37,740 nt of DNA from positions 1-37,740 of the forward strand of contig QIKY01000424.1 of assembly GCA_003233175.1 (NCBI GenBank), read 5' to 3'. Of this stretch, positions 7,590 to 17,714 are shown one piece after another (position 1 is the first letter of the stretch; each line of letters starts with the position of its first letter). Source of the stretch: Planctomycetaceae bacterium (GTDB taxonomy: Bacteria; Planctomycetota; Planctomycetia; Pirellulales; Pirellulaceae). The notes beneath the pieces are model-generated. The model was not told the DNA's origin. It saw only the letters and a program-made list of their open reading frames with translations, and did not search any database. The translations under genes and the position numbers were made by a program.

Positions 7590-9221
7590 ATGAGTGAGCG
7601 CATCTTAATTATTGATGAGTCTGTCGAATCGCAACAAATGCTGATTGACACCCTCGATATCGACGGCTACGACTTGTTTGCGGTCGCCGATACCTCGAAC
7701 GCCATGGCGAGCATTTTGGAGAAAAAGCCGGCGGTCATACTGCTCAATAGCGATTTGGGCGGAGAATGCGGCATTGAGTTCCTCAACTGCCTGAAGAAAG
7801 ACAACGCCACGCGAGACATTTCCGTGATCATGGTGGCCGAACAGGGCCGAGATGAAAAAATCATTGGTTCGCTGGAAATCGGCGCCACCGACTACATTCC
7901 CCAGCCCGTTTCGCCGGGCGTGGTCCGCGCACGCGTGCGAAATGTTTTGCGCGTGCGGCGCATTCAGCAACGCATCATCAAGCAACGCACCGACGCCCAA
8001 ACCGCCGCCGACGCAAAACTTTCGTTTTTGACGAACATGAGCCACGAAATCCGCACGCCGATGACAGCGATTCTGGGATTTGCCGACTTGCTCTCCGCGG
8101 AAGGCGATATCACGCGTGCGCCGAAATCTCGTCTACACGCCATTCGAACCATTCAACGCAACGGGCGGCATCTGCTGGAGTTGATCAACGATATTCTTGA
8201 CCTCTCGAAAATTGAAGCGGGAATGCTTGATGTCGACCCGATTCGCTGTTCCGCCTGCCACGTTGCGGCGGACGTGGTTTCCGTACTGCGGGTTCGCGCC
8301 GAAAATAAGCATATCCACCTTAAATTGCACTTCGACGGCCTGATGCCGGAAACCGTTTACACCGACACCACCCGTTTGCGGCAAATTCTGCTTAATCTGG
8401 TGAGTAACGCCGTTAAGTTCACAGACGAGGGAGAAGTGCTGCTTTCCGTCCGACTGTTGGAGCAAGATCAGGACCAGCCACGGTTGGAATTTACGGTAAA
8501 AGATACCGGCATTGGCCTTACCGACGAGCAAATCGGTCGGTTGTTCCGGCCGTTTTCACAGGCCACGCCCGTTACCTCCCGCCAGTACGGCGGCACCGGG
8601 CTGGGATTGGCTGTCAGCAAGCAGCTCGTGACGCTTCTCGGCGGCGACATTTCCGTCACGAGTGAAATCGGCGTGGGGTCGGCATTTCGCTTTTCGATTC
8701 AGACCGGCGCCCTTGACGGCGTGCGTTTGCTGAAAGGCATGACGGAAGCGAAGGTCGATCTGGAGGAAGACACCAAAGACATCCCCTTGGCCCAGGACGT
8801 ATTGGAGGGTCGTATTCTGCTAGCCGATGATTGCCTCGACAACCAGCGTTTACTGGGAGTCATTCTCGGCGCCGCCGGCGCTGAAGTCGTCTTTGCCGAA
8901 AACGGCCGCGTGGCGATCGACCGCGTGGCGGAAGCCGAAGCCGAACAACGGCCGTTCGACATCATTCTCATGGACATGCAGATGCCCGAGTTAGACGGCT
9001 ACGGCGCGACGCGTCTGCTACGAGACGACGGTTGCACCCTCCCGATCATTGCTTTAACCGCCAGCGCCATGAGCGGCGACCGCCAGAAGTGTCTCGACGC
9101 CGGCTGCACCGACTACGCCAGCAAGCCCGTCAATCGACACACCCTCATCACGCTGGTGAAGCATCATTTGAAGGTCGGGTCAAAAAACAAACAGGCCAGC
9201 GAAGCGACTGTGGAAGGCTAG
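7590..9221 (+). CDS. Hybrid sensor histidine kinase with a degenerate first receiver
   Basis: This 543-residue signalling kinase has the order receiver-HisKA-HATPase_c-receiver. The ATG at 7590 was chosen because GAGGGTGG lies just upstream. The frame is open back to 7452, but that part overlaps a hairpin leader. The N-terminal receiver (residues 1-125) keeps the acidic pocket (IIDES) but has Asn53 where the phospho-acceptor Asp is expected and Gln105 in place of the conserved Lys. It is probably a pseudo-receiver. HisKA has the H-box FLTNMSHEIRTPM with His152. The ATPase domain has LVSNAVKF (N-box), VKDTGIGL and YGGTGLGLAVSKQL. The C-terminal receiver is intact, with Asp462 (LMDMQMPELDG) and Lys512 (SKPVN). 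It has no membrane segments and is cytoplasmic. No cognate response regulator is adjacent. Confidence 0.92.
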   Translation: MSERILIIDESVESQQMLIDTLDIDGYDLFAVADTSNAMASILEKKPAVILLNSDLGGECGIEFLNCLKKDNATRDISVIMVAEQGRDEKIIGSLEIGATDYIPQPVSPGVVRARVRNVLRVRRIQQRIIKQRTDAQTAADAKLSFLTNMSHEIRTPMTAILGFADLLSAEGDITRAPKSRLHAIRTIQRNGRHLLELINDILDLSKIEAGMLDVDPIRCSACHVAADVVSVLRVRAENKHIHLKLHFDGLMPETVYTDTTRLRQILLNLVSNAVKFTDEGEVLLSVRLLEQDQDQPRLEFTVKDTGIGLTDEQIGRLFRPFSQATPVTSRQYGGTGLGLAVSKQLVTLLGGDISVTSEIGVGSAFRFSIQTGALDGVRLLKGMTEAKVDLEEDTKDIPLAQDVLEGRILLADDCLDNQRLLGVILGAAGAEVVFAENGRVAIDRVAEAEAEQRPFDIILMDMQMPELDGYGATRLLRDDGCTLPIIALTASAMSGDRQKCLDAGCTDYASKPVNRHTLITLVKHHLKVGSKNKQASEATVEG

Positions 9222-9289
9222 AACAACCGCTGGGTTGGTTGGCCAGCAGGACGCCGGAAAGCTGTTTTCAGTAGTTCCAAGTTAGACGG

Positions 9290-9380
9290 TCAGACGCCGT
9301 GTGGGGTAAGCCTCATACGCCGAAGGCGTTGTATTCCAAAGCTCCATGTCGCGAGCGGAGTGAGCGCACATGGGGTCGAT
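9290..9380. repeat. Short palindromic intergenic repeat
   Basis: The region contains ACGCCGAAGGCGT-like and CCATGT...ACATGG dyads (CATGTCGCGAGCG against GAGCGCACATG). I recall similar short elements as scattered intergenic repeats in planctomycete genomes, but only one copy is visible here. It sits between two convergent genes, just before a terminator. Confidence 0.4.
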
Positions 9381-9394
9381 CGATTTTTGAAAAT

Positions 9395-9429
9395 AAAAGC
9401 CCGGCATTTTGGAAATGCCGGGCTTTTTT
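9395..9429. terminator. Bidirectional intrinsic terminator, repeat family copy 2
   Basis: This is the same hairpin as at 3446, with one base changed in the loop region (CATTTTGG in place of CATTTTGA). It sits between the convergent kinase and PhoD-like genes and would end both transcripts. Confidence 0.88.
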
Positions 9430-9462
9430 GTAACAACCGGAAACACCTTCTTCCACGCCGCC

Positions 9463-11085
9463 TTATTCGCCAGCCGAAGTCTTGACGTTTTCGTACAACA
9501 GTTCGCCGTGTTCGTCGTGGAACTTGAACGCCAAGGTGGCGGGGCTGCCATCTGTTGCCGGCGCCGACCGCACCAACAAAAAACCGCCCGAGGGTTTCTT
9601 TTGGGCGTAGACCTGCTTGATCAGCCCTTCGGGATCGGTCGATTTTGGATCGCCCGGTTTGCGCCCAGGACGTGAGTTCGCATCGACCAAGGCGCCGCAG
9701 GAAAACTCCTCCACGCCCGAAGGGTGGATCGAATGGTACTGCCAATGGCGGTCGCCGCAGACCAAATAAAAATGCTTTTTCACCAGCCCCGTTTCGTTGA
9801 GCCAACTGAAAAATTCATCGCGCTCGTGGCGGAAGCCGCCATGGTTGGTGTGGTTGTCGGTTTTCCGCATGTCGTCGGGGCCGATCATCGGGTTCGGTGA
9901 AACCAGCACCTTGAACGTGGCGTCGCTGGCGGCCAATGTTTTCTTCAACCAAGCTTTCTGCTCGGCGCCCCAAATCGTTTTCTCGGGGCCATCCTCCTGC
10001 GCGTTAGGGCTGCGATACATACGGTTTTCCACGAACCAAATTTGCAGATCCTGACTCACGCGATGGGTGCGATAGGTTTTGGCGTCGGCTTGGTCGGCGG
10101 GCGCCATGGGCAGTTGCTCCAAGGCGATTTTGCGAGCCAATTCCGGCGAGGGGGCGTAGTCGCCGCTGTTGTCGCCGTCGTCGATGCGGTAATCGTGATC
10201 GTCGATCTCCCAGTACGTGGGCACGGCTTGGAAGAGGTCCAAATAACGTGGTTGGACAAACTGCTCGTGCCATTTCCGCCGCATCTGAGCAGCCGTTTCG
10301 GCGCGCGGCTCCTTGGGCGTGTCGTAATAAACATTATCGCCGGTGCCCACGAAAAAATTGGGCTGGAGTTCTAGAATTGTTTTCAAGGCCGGGTAGCCGA
10401 GCGCTTTGTCGGGGCCGGCATAAGCAGCCGGCAATTCGGTGTTGTTGTGTTTGAGGTGGATCTTGCGGTCGATGCGGTTGTCGCCGTGGAATTTGGCGTA
10501 GTTCATGCCCGTCACGACGACAAACGAAACCGCTTCCGCTTGCGCCGGTCCGGGCAATGTTTGGAACGTGGCTTGAGGACCCGGCCGCAGGGAGTTGGCG
10601 TCGGCGCCGATGCGTGTTGTGCAGGTGTATAACTTTCCCGGCAGCAGATCAGTAAAGGCGGCGCGGGCGATAAAGTCGTGCTCCGCCTTGGCTGGAATCA
10701 ATTGCACGAGCGGCGCCGCGGCGGTGTTTATTCCTTCGCTGAGCGCTGGCCGCAAGTTGAATTCCACGACTCCCGCGCTGCCGGGAACATCGCCCGCCAC
10801 GAGGCCGCCCGACTGCGTGAGCCGCACTTGAACGAGCGCCTCATGCGGCGTCACTTCGCCCACCATAATACCCATGCCCGCCAGCGGCGCGGCCGGTTCC
10901 TCAACCTCCGCGTTGGCGGGCGGCGTGGTTTTCGGCGAGGTGTTTTCGCCAATGGCAGCGGGGTTATTTTCGGAAGCGGATGAGGCATCGGACGGCGTCG
11001 GCGCGGGCGACGAATTGCAGCCCATGCCGGAAAAACCAAAAACAACGCACCCGATAACAGCGAGGTTCAATAGAAAACGGTGCAA
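9463..11085 (-). CDS. PhoD-like alkaline phosphatase, exported lipoprotein
   Basis: This exported metallophosphatase belongs to the PhoD family, whose members hydrolyse phosphomono- or diesters outside the cytoplasm using a Ca/Fe centre. The 540-residue protein starts with TTG at 11085, supported by AAGGAG six bases upstream. It begins with a signal sequence ending FSGMGC, a weak lipobox, then a Ser/Pro/Ala-rich linker to about residue 65. An Ig-like N-terminal domain follows, and then the catalytic domain. Metal motifs seen are [27 protein letters not shown] and [12 protein letters not shown]. The conserved Asp, Asn and His ligands appear present. The substrate cannot be told. It follows the oxidoreductase gene at a 71-bp distance but may have its own promoter. 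Confidence 0.88.
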   Translation of the reverse strand: MHRFLLNLAVIGCVVFGFSGMGCNSSPAPTPSDASSASENNPAAIGENTSPKTTPPANAEVEEPAAPLAGMGIMVGEVTPHEALVQVRLTQSGGLVAGDVPGSAGVVEFNLRPALSEGINTAAAPLVQLIPAKAEHDFIARAAFTDLLPGKLYTCTTRIGADANSLRPGPQATFQTLPGPAQAEAVSFVVVTGMNYAKFHGDNRIDRKIHLKHNNTELPAAYAGPDKALGYPALKTILELQPNFFVGTGDNVYYDTPKEPRAETAAQMRRKWHEQFVQPRYLDLFQAVPTYWEIDDHDYRIDDGDNSGDYAPSPELARKIALEQLPMAPADQADAKTYRTHRVSQDLQIWFVENRMYRSPNAQEDGPEKTIWGAEQKAWLKKTLAASDATFKVLVSPNPMIGPDDMRKTDNHTNHGGFRHERDEFFSWLNETGLVKKHFYLVCGDRHWQYHSIHPSGVEEFSCGALVDANSRPGRKPGDPKSTDPEGLIKQVYAQKKPSGGFLLVRSAPATDGSPATLAFKFHDEHGELLYENVKTSAGE

Positions 11086-11091
11086 GGTGTG

Positions 11092-11097
11092 CTCCTT
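11092..11097 (-). promoter_or_regulatory. Ribosome binding site for a TTG start
   Basis: AAGGAG on the minus strand lies six bases before the TTG at 11085. This makes the unusual start of the PhoD-like gene credible. Confidence 0.65.
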
Positions 11098-11156
11098 CGG
11101 TGGCTGGCGGCGTGTTTCAGATAGCTGATGAAAACAATAAGATTGTCGATGCTTCG

Positions 11157-13340
<2,184 letters not shown>

Positions 13341-13355
13341 CAGTGTTTTATCGTG

Positions 13356-13538
13356 TTAGGCGAACGGCAGTTGAGAATTTCCCCGTCCTGCGGTGCGAAG
13401 GCCGCGCCGTTGGAGTTCAGCCTTCAGGCTGTTTGTGTTTGTAGGAGTAAACAGAAGAAAACATGCTGAAGCATGAACTCCAACGGCGCACGTCTTACCG
13501 GTAAGCGGTTGGTAAATTCTCATCTGCCGCTCGCCTTA
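13356..13538. repeat. MITE-like inverted-repeat element between selA and the oxidoreductase
   Basis: This 183-bp element has 25-bp terminal inverted repeats that match at about 22 positions (left end TTAGGCGAACGGCAG, right end read inward TAAGGCGAGCGGCAG). Inside is a second, perfect 16-bp inverted repeat (GCGCCGTTGGAGTTCA at 13404-13419 and its complement at 13474-13489), with small hairpins at the tips. No ORF is present. TA at both ends fits insertion at a TA target but does not prove it. The right end coincides with the selA stop codon TAA. The same terminal motif bounds the element at 33879-34233. Confidence 0.72.
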
Positions 13539-14963
13539 TTCCTGTGCCTCGTTCTCGACATCACTTGCGTCGTCGGTGGCGAGTTGGGCCACGGCTTGCA
13601 CGATTAAACGATCTTCTCGCGGAAAAATGGTTCGCATGTCGAGCAGCAGCCGCTCGTTCTGCACGCGGCCCACAATCGCCGGCGTTGCCGAACGCAATAC
13701 ACGCGCCAAATGGTCGACGCTCTGCCCGTCGGGCGTCAGCGCCACACAGTACGTGGGAATGCTCTGCGATGGCAGTGAGCCGCCTCCTAAACAGGCCCGG
13801 TCTTCGATCACTTCGGCCGCCGCCACGCCTTCGGCCGCCGCCAGTTGCGGCGCCAAACGCTCAGCCCGATTTTGCAGGTTCTCCAGCGACGTACTCAGCA
13901 AGGACAGCACCGGAATCAGATGCTCGGCCGACGCATTTTCCCGGTACAGCCGCAGCACGCCCGCCAGCGCCGCGAGCGTCAGTTTTCCCACGCGCATGGC
14001 CCGCATCAGGGGATGCCGGGCGATGACGTCCAGATGTTCGCGGCGGCCCAGAATCAAGCCGCACTGCGGACCGCCCAGCAGTTTATCGCCGCTGCAAAGC
14101 ACGACATCGGCCCCTGTTTGGAGACTGTCGGAGATCAACGGTTCATCGGTCAGGCCGTACTTGCCGTAGTCGAACATGGCGCCGGAGCCGATGTCGTCGA
14201 TCACGGGCAGGTTCTTTTCACGGCCCAACGCGACCAACTCCCGCAGCGCGGGCTGCTCCGTAAAACCGACCACCACGTAATTGCTCGTATGCACGCGCAA
14301 CAAAGCGGCGGTTTCTTCAGACGCGGCTTGGCGAAAGTCATCAATACGGGTTTTGTTCGTCGTGCCGACTTCGCGCATTTTGGCGCCGCTGGCCTCCATG
14401 ATTTCCGGAAGACGAAAACTGCCGCCGATTTCGATCAACTGCCCACGCGAAACAATCACTTCCTTATCCAGGGCCAAGGCGGCCAGGGTAAGCACCAGCG
14501 ATGCGGCGTTGTTGTTCACCACCAGCGCCGCTTCGGCGCCCGTGAGTTCGCACAAATCATGCTCCACGGCCCGCAGCCGTTGCGACCGCCGCCCCTCGAC
14601 CAAGTCGAACTCCAAATTGCAGTAGCCGCCGGCAACTTTCCGTATTTCATCGATAGCCGCTTCCGGCAGCGGCGCCCTCCCCAAACCGGTGTGCAGCAAC
14701 ACGCCGGTGGCGTTGATCACCGGCCGCAAATGAGGTTCATCGGCCGCGACCATCCAACGGGCGATGTGTTCGGCCAACTCTTGGGCGTCGGGAACATGGA
14801 AATCGGTGGCTTGTTTGATGTCTTGCCGCATGTCGTCCAGAAAGCGGCGAACCCGTCCCACCACCACGCTCCGGTTCGCCCGCTCGGCCACGTCTTTCAA
14901 AGCCGGGCTATTCAGCAAATCGTTCACGGAGGGAAGATTTCGTAGAACGTCGGTCGGTTTCAT
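13536..14963 (-). CDS. selA: L-seryl-tRNA(Sec) selenium transferase
   Basis: SelA converts seryl-tRNA(Sec) to selenocysteyl-tRNA(Sec) using selenophosphate and PLP. The 475-residue length is normal. The N-terminal tRNA-binding region (RNLPSVNDLLNSPAL) is present, followed by the PLP-fold motifs PVINATGVLLHTGLGRAPLPEAA, YCNLEFDLVEGRRSQR, VNNNAASLVLTL and VSRGQLIEIGGSFRLPEIMEASGA. VGTTNKTRIDDF, DDIGSGAMFDYG and the PLP-lysine segment VVLCSGDKLLGGPQCG come next, with Lys294 equivalent to E. coli Lys295. Its stop codon is the last three bases of an inverted-repeat element. In its own direction it is preceded by fic at 250 bp, with an array of palindromes in the gap. In many bacteria selA and selB are adjacent; here two unrelated genes separate them. 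Confidence 0.95.
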   Translation of the reverse strand: MKPTDVLRNLPSVNDLLNSPALKDVAERANRSVVVGRVRRFLDDMRQDIKQATDFHVPDAQELAEHIARWMVAADEPHLRPVINATGVLLHTGLGRAPLPEAAIDEIRKVAGGYCNLEFDLVEGRRSQRLRAVEHDLCELTGAEAALVVNNNAASLVLTLAALALDKEVIVSRGQLIEIGGSFRLPEIMEASGAKMREVGTTNKTRIDDFRQAASEETAALLRVHTSNYVVVGFTEQPALRELVALGREKNLPVIDDIGSGAMFDYGKYGLTDEPLISDSLQTGADVVLCSGDKLLGGPQCGLILGRREHLDVIARHPLMRAMRVGKLTLAALAGVLRLYRENASAEHLIPVLSLLSTSLENLQNRAERLAPQLAAAEGVAAAEVIEDRACLGGGSLPSQSIPTYCVALTPDGQSVDHLARVLRSATPAIVGRVQNERLLLDMRTIFPREDRLIVQAVAQLATDDASDVENEAQE

Positions 14964-15037
14964 AAGACTGGCCCCGCGTGGGATAGATAGGTTCTGAAGT
15001 TCAACGTTATACCGCGCAACGATAGCAATGGCTCGTT

Positions 15038-15233
15038 GAACGGCCAGCCGAAATTGTCGATCACCGGTGAGTCACAAATCCTTTTGTGGATCATATTGCT
15101 GGTTTTGTGATTCACAAATCTGATTGTCGCTCACCGATGAACGACAAATCTATTTGTCGGTCATATTTACTTCTTTATGATCGACAAATCGTGGCGTCGA
15201 TCACTCATGATCGTCAAAAAACCTTGCGTCCTT
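15038..15233. promoter_or_regulatory. Array of phased 26-bp palindromes between fic and selA
   Basis: Four clear 26-bp imperfect palindromes start at 15068, 15108, 15138 and 15178. Degenerate or half sites start at about 15038 and 15208. Each follows the plan TGAnCGACAAATC plus its complement. The best is 15138-15163, with nearly full dyad symmetry. Starts are spaced 30, 40, 30, 40 and 30 bp. The array is thus a diverged 70-bp tandem repeat with two palindromes per unit, and sites stay on about the same DNA face. The array begins about 75 bp upstream of the selA start, and its far end overlaps the fic stop. A dimeric DNA-binding protein is the natural reading. Whether it controls selA, acts on the fic module or marks an insertion site is unknown. 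Confidence 0.72.
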
Positions 15234-16356
15234 CCGCGATGTTGAGCAGTTCCGCAAACGCAAACACTGCTGACCGTGCGCCCTTTGCTTCACGCATCGT
15301 CTGCAACATGCTGCAATCCGCAAGCTGGCGCAGAATCCGCCGTGCTGACGGAGCCGAAATCCCCGAACCCTTGATAAAGTCCGATGTGTTGAAAATCGGC
15401 TGGGCGAACAGAAAATCGAGCGCGGCAATCGAATGCTGCGAGTGGGTTGCTTCCACGACCTGAACCTTTTTCGCTTCATACAGGTTCAGAATCAGCCGGG
15501 CCTTCTGCTCGTTTTTCACGGCCTGTTCGGTGATCGCCGCCAGAAAGAACTCGCACCACCCCGTCCAATCGTTGCTGTCCGAAACCGCCAACAGGCGGTC
15601 GTAGTATTCCTGCCGATGCCGTTCCAGGTACTCGCTCAAATAGAACATCGGCGCGAGCAGCAGCTTCCGCTCAAACAGAAACAGCGGGACCAGCATCCGC
15701 CCCACGCGACCGTTGCCATCGAGAAACGGATGCAGTGACTCGAACTCCGCGTGAACCACCGCCAACTGAACCAGTGCGTCCGGCTGGTTCGAGTGCAGGT
15801 ACTTCTCCCAGCGGCTCATCGCATCGGCCACTTTCTCCGGCGCAATGGGAACAAAACGGGCATCCTCAATCGGACGCCCCGGCCTGCCGATGTAGTTTTG
15901 AATCGGTCTGTACTTGCCTCGCGCCTTGTCGTGGCCCCGCACGCCCGACAACAACGTGGCGTGCGCCTGCATGATGACACGACCGCACAACGGCAACTCA
16001 CTCAGCGCTTCGACCGCTTCCCGCATTCCCTTGCGGTAATTCAACACTTCGTGAATGTCCGCTTCCTTCGCCGGATCGACTGCTGCATTGCCCGCTTCGT
16101 ATTCCAGCACTTCGCCCATCGTCGCCTGCGTTCCTTCGATGCGCGACGACATCACGGCTTCCTGCGTGGTGAGCGGTGAAAGCAGAAGGGCCGCGTTGGG
16201 AATCGCCGACAGCAAGCCGTCATACCGCGCCAGCGCCGCGTTGGCCGGGCCGATCAATGGCACAAGCCGCGTCCAGTCGATTTGCGCAGGCGGGAACTTC
16301 CCGGCGTGATATTTCACCGGCCCCGATTTGCGTTTTGTTGTTTTCTTCTTGGGCAT
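15214..16356 (-). CDS. Fic family protein with C-terminal winged helix
   Basis: Fic proteins transfer AMP or related groups from nucleotides to target proteins. The 380-residue protein has an N-terminal helical region with the autoinhibitory motif SSRIEGT (residues 70-76, the (S/T)xxxE(G/N) pattern, with Glu74). This places it in the class where the inhibitory helix precedes the Fic core. The catalytic motif HPFLDGNGRVGR (209-220) is complete, so activity is expected. The flap region GKYRPIQNYIGRPG is also recognisable. Residues from about 310 to 380 look like a winged-helix domain (FNTSDFIKGSGISAPSARRILRQLADCSML), as in many chromosomal Fic proteins that bind DNA. It follows the AlbA_2 gene by 6 bp, so the two are one operon. 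Defence, toxin and regulatory roles are all possible. Confidence 0.92.
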   Translation of the reverse strand: MPKKKTTKRKSGPVKYHAGKFPPAQIDWTRLVPLIGPANAALARYDGLLSAIPNAALLLSPLTTQEAVMSSRIEGTQATMGEVLEYEAGNAAVDPAKEADIHEVLNYRKGMREAVEALSELPLCGRVIMQAHATLLSGVRGHDKARGKYRPIQNYIGRPGRPIEDARFVPIAPEKVADAMSRWEKYLHSNQPDALVQLAVVHAEFESLHPFLDGNGRVGRMLVPLFLFERKLLLAPMFYLSEYLERHRQEYYDRLLAVSDSNDWTGWCEFFLAAITEQAVKNEQKARLILNLYEAKKVQVVEATHSQHSIAALDFLFAQPIFNTSDFIKGSGISAPSARRILRQLADCSMLQTMREAKGARSAVFAFAELLNIAEGRKVF

Positions 16357-16362
16357 TACACG

Positions 16363-17541
16363 CTACCTGCCAATCCAGTTTCCATCATCGTCGAAGTTTG
16401 GGCTACCGGGAAATCCTGCTGATTGCCAGACGGCATCAAACACCGGGCGAAGGATAACTTCGGCCTTTTCATTGAAATCTTCGACCACAACATCTGGCAA
16501 CAGTAGCGTATCTCGGTCAATACGATTCCAATCCCTACTTGAACGAAGTGGATTGTGCTGAACAGTCATCGCGTAATTCTGCACGCCGATCATCGAAACA
16601 AGAACGAAGATCGGGGGAAGTAGCCCCAACTCTTTCTGAAAGGCAAGCAAACGCGGCAAGCAACGCAATAGCTCTAGCTCGTAGGCAATAGTTGGAATCA
16701 TTCGTGAACCATTCTTTTGGGGGTGAAGCAGCACACAATCGACAGTTTCGATTGCCCCCGTGCGAAACAACTGAGCGTAGCCGAGACACGTTCGATCCGG
16801 CGACAGATCGAACGTCAACAGGCCATCCAGATTCAACCGCTTATCCCATTCGCTGGAATACAGTGGCGGCAACTTGATAAACTCATTGGAGAGACTTCGC
16901 ATGTCGAGAGACGGTGGTTGCGTGAACGACTCCACGGGCAAAACGTGCATCACGATCTTCGCTCCCTGCATGAGTGGGAGCGGCGTTTCATCTGCAACGA
17001 TTCTGCCCAACCGTTCATCGCGAAACTGCCGGATGCGGTCCGGGAGAGCAGCGGAAGCAGTGAAAGATGCACGGATTTCGCCAACATCCATTTGATGTTT
17101 TCCGGCGTTGTTCCGAGTGAAAAACCGGGATGTCCCCTTGAACGTGACCATGTGCGGCGAAGCCCAGCTTCGCGGAATGCGAATGAGCAAGATCGGCCCC
17201 TTCGGAAAACCTTCAATCACCCGAATCCGCAGGCCGGGAATCCGTGGCTCGATCCCGTTACGAATACTTGAATCAAGGCGCAGGTTTTCGTCGTCGTTGT
17301 TGATTCCTGCAAGCCCTAACGCGTCGGCTGCGGCTCCGTCCTTTTCGGTCATGCCGAAGATCAAGTCTCCACCAGATGCGTTGGCGAAGGAAGAAACGTC
17401 CGCGAGAAATTCCTTCTTGTCGCTGTCACCTTTGCCTGGCAACAACTTTTTGAAATCCAACGTTCGACCTTCGGCCACACTGTTCTCGACAAGCGCGTCG
17501 ATGTCTGCTTTCTCGATTTTATCAAACGGCTTTTGAATCAC
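16363..17541 (-). CDS. Schlafen-type AlbA_2 (putative DNA-binding) domain protein
   Basis: The protein has 392 residues. The GTG at 17541 is preferred because AAGGAG lies seven bases upstream; a GTG six codons earlier would place that site inside the gene. The N-terminal half matches the AlbA_2 domain found in Schlafen-like proteins: ENSVAEGRTLDFKKLLPG, then FLADVSSFANASGGDLIFGMTE, then ILLIRIPRSWASPHMV and SRFFTRNNAGKHQMDVGEIRASF. The C-terminal half has no domain I know. AlbA_2 proteins often occur in defence or transcription-control contexts, but the role of this one is not known. It is transcribed with fic and lies 136 bp downstream of selB. Confidence 0.82.
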   Translation of the reverse strand: MIQKPFDKIEKADIDALVENSVAEGRTLDFKKLLPGKGDSDKKEFLADVSSFANASGGDLIFGMTEKDGAAADALGLAGINNDDENLRLDSSIRNGIEPRIPGLRIRVIEGFPKGPILLIRIPRSWASPHMVTFKGTSRFFTRNNAGKHQMDVGEIRASFTASAALPDRIRQFRDERLGRIVADETPLPLMQGAKIVMHVLPVESFTQPPSLDMRSLSNEFIKLPPLYSSEWDKRLNLDGLLTFDLSPDRTCLGYAQLFRTGAIETVDCVLLHPQKNGSRMIPTIAYELELLRCLPRLLAFQKELGLLPPIFVLVSMIGVQNYAMTVQHNPLRSSRDWNRIDRDTLLLPDVVVEDFNEKAEVILRPVFDAVWQSAGFPGSPNFDDDGNWIGR

Positions 17542-17548
17542 GATTGGT

Positions 17549-17554
17549 CTCCTT
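17549..17554 (-). promoter_or_regulatory. Ribosome binding site that fixes the AlbA_2 protein start
   Basis: AAGGAG on the minus strand is seven bases from the GTG at 17541 and would lie inside the gene if the upstream GTG at 17559 were used. Confidence 0.7.
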
Positions 17555-17670
17555 CGCACTGCTCAAGTCGGGCGAGCGCTGTCCTGACCTATTGCGCTCG
17601 CTTCTCGAACAACGGTACGATACTCCAAAGGCCCGCCGAACGCCATTGAGAGGCGCTCTCATCGCAGCCG

Positions 17671-17714
17671 TCATCATTACGAATTCGGTCGTTGCCGTAA
17701 ATCATCATTACGAA
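17671..17714. repeat. 13-bp direct repeat at the selB 3' end
   Basis: TCATCATTACGAA occurs at 17671-17683 and 17702-17714, 31 bp apart. The distal copy supplies the selB stop, giving three in-frame stops in a row (TAA TGA TGA). It may be a small local duplication or a target-site trace from insertion of the neighbouring fic module. Confidence 0.6.

Noticed and set aside
13845-14945. Long plus-strand open frame opposite selA
   Set aside because: It is a shadow of selA; the composition follows the complementary codons and no domain is visible.
14964-15213. Possible tRNA-Sec gene near selA
   Set aside because: No T-loop consensus, long variable arm or closing stem was found in the gaps around selA and selB. 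The palindromes here are tandem DNA-site-like repeats and not a tRNA.
15038-15233. CRISPR array
   Set aside because: The repeats are diverged palindromes with 4-14 bp gaps and no 30-40 bp unique spacers, and no cas genes are near.
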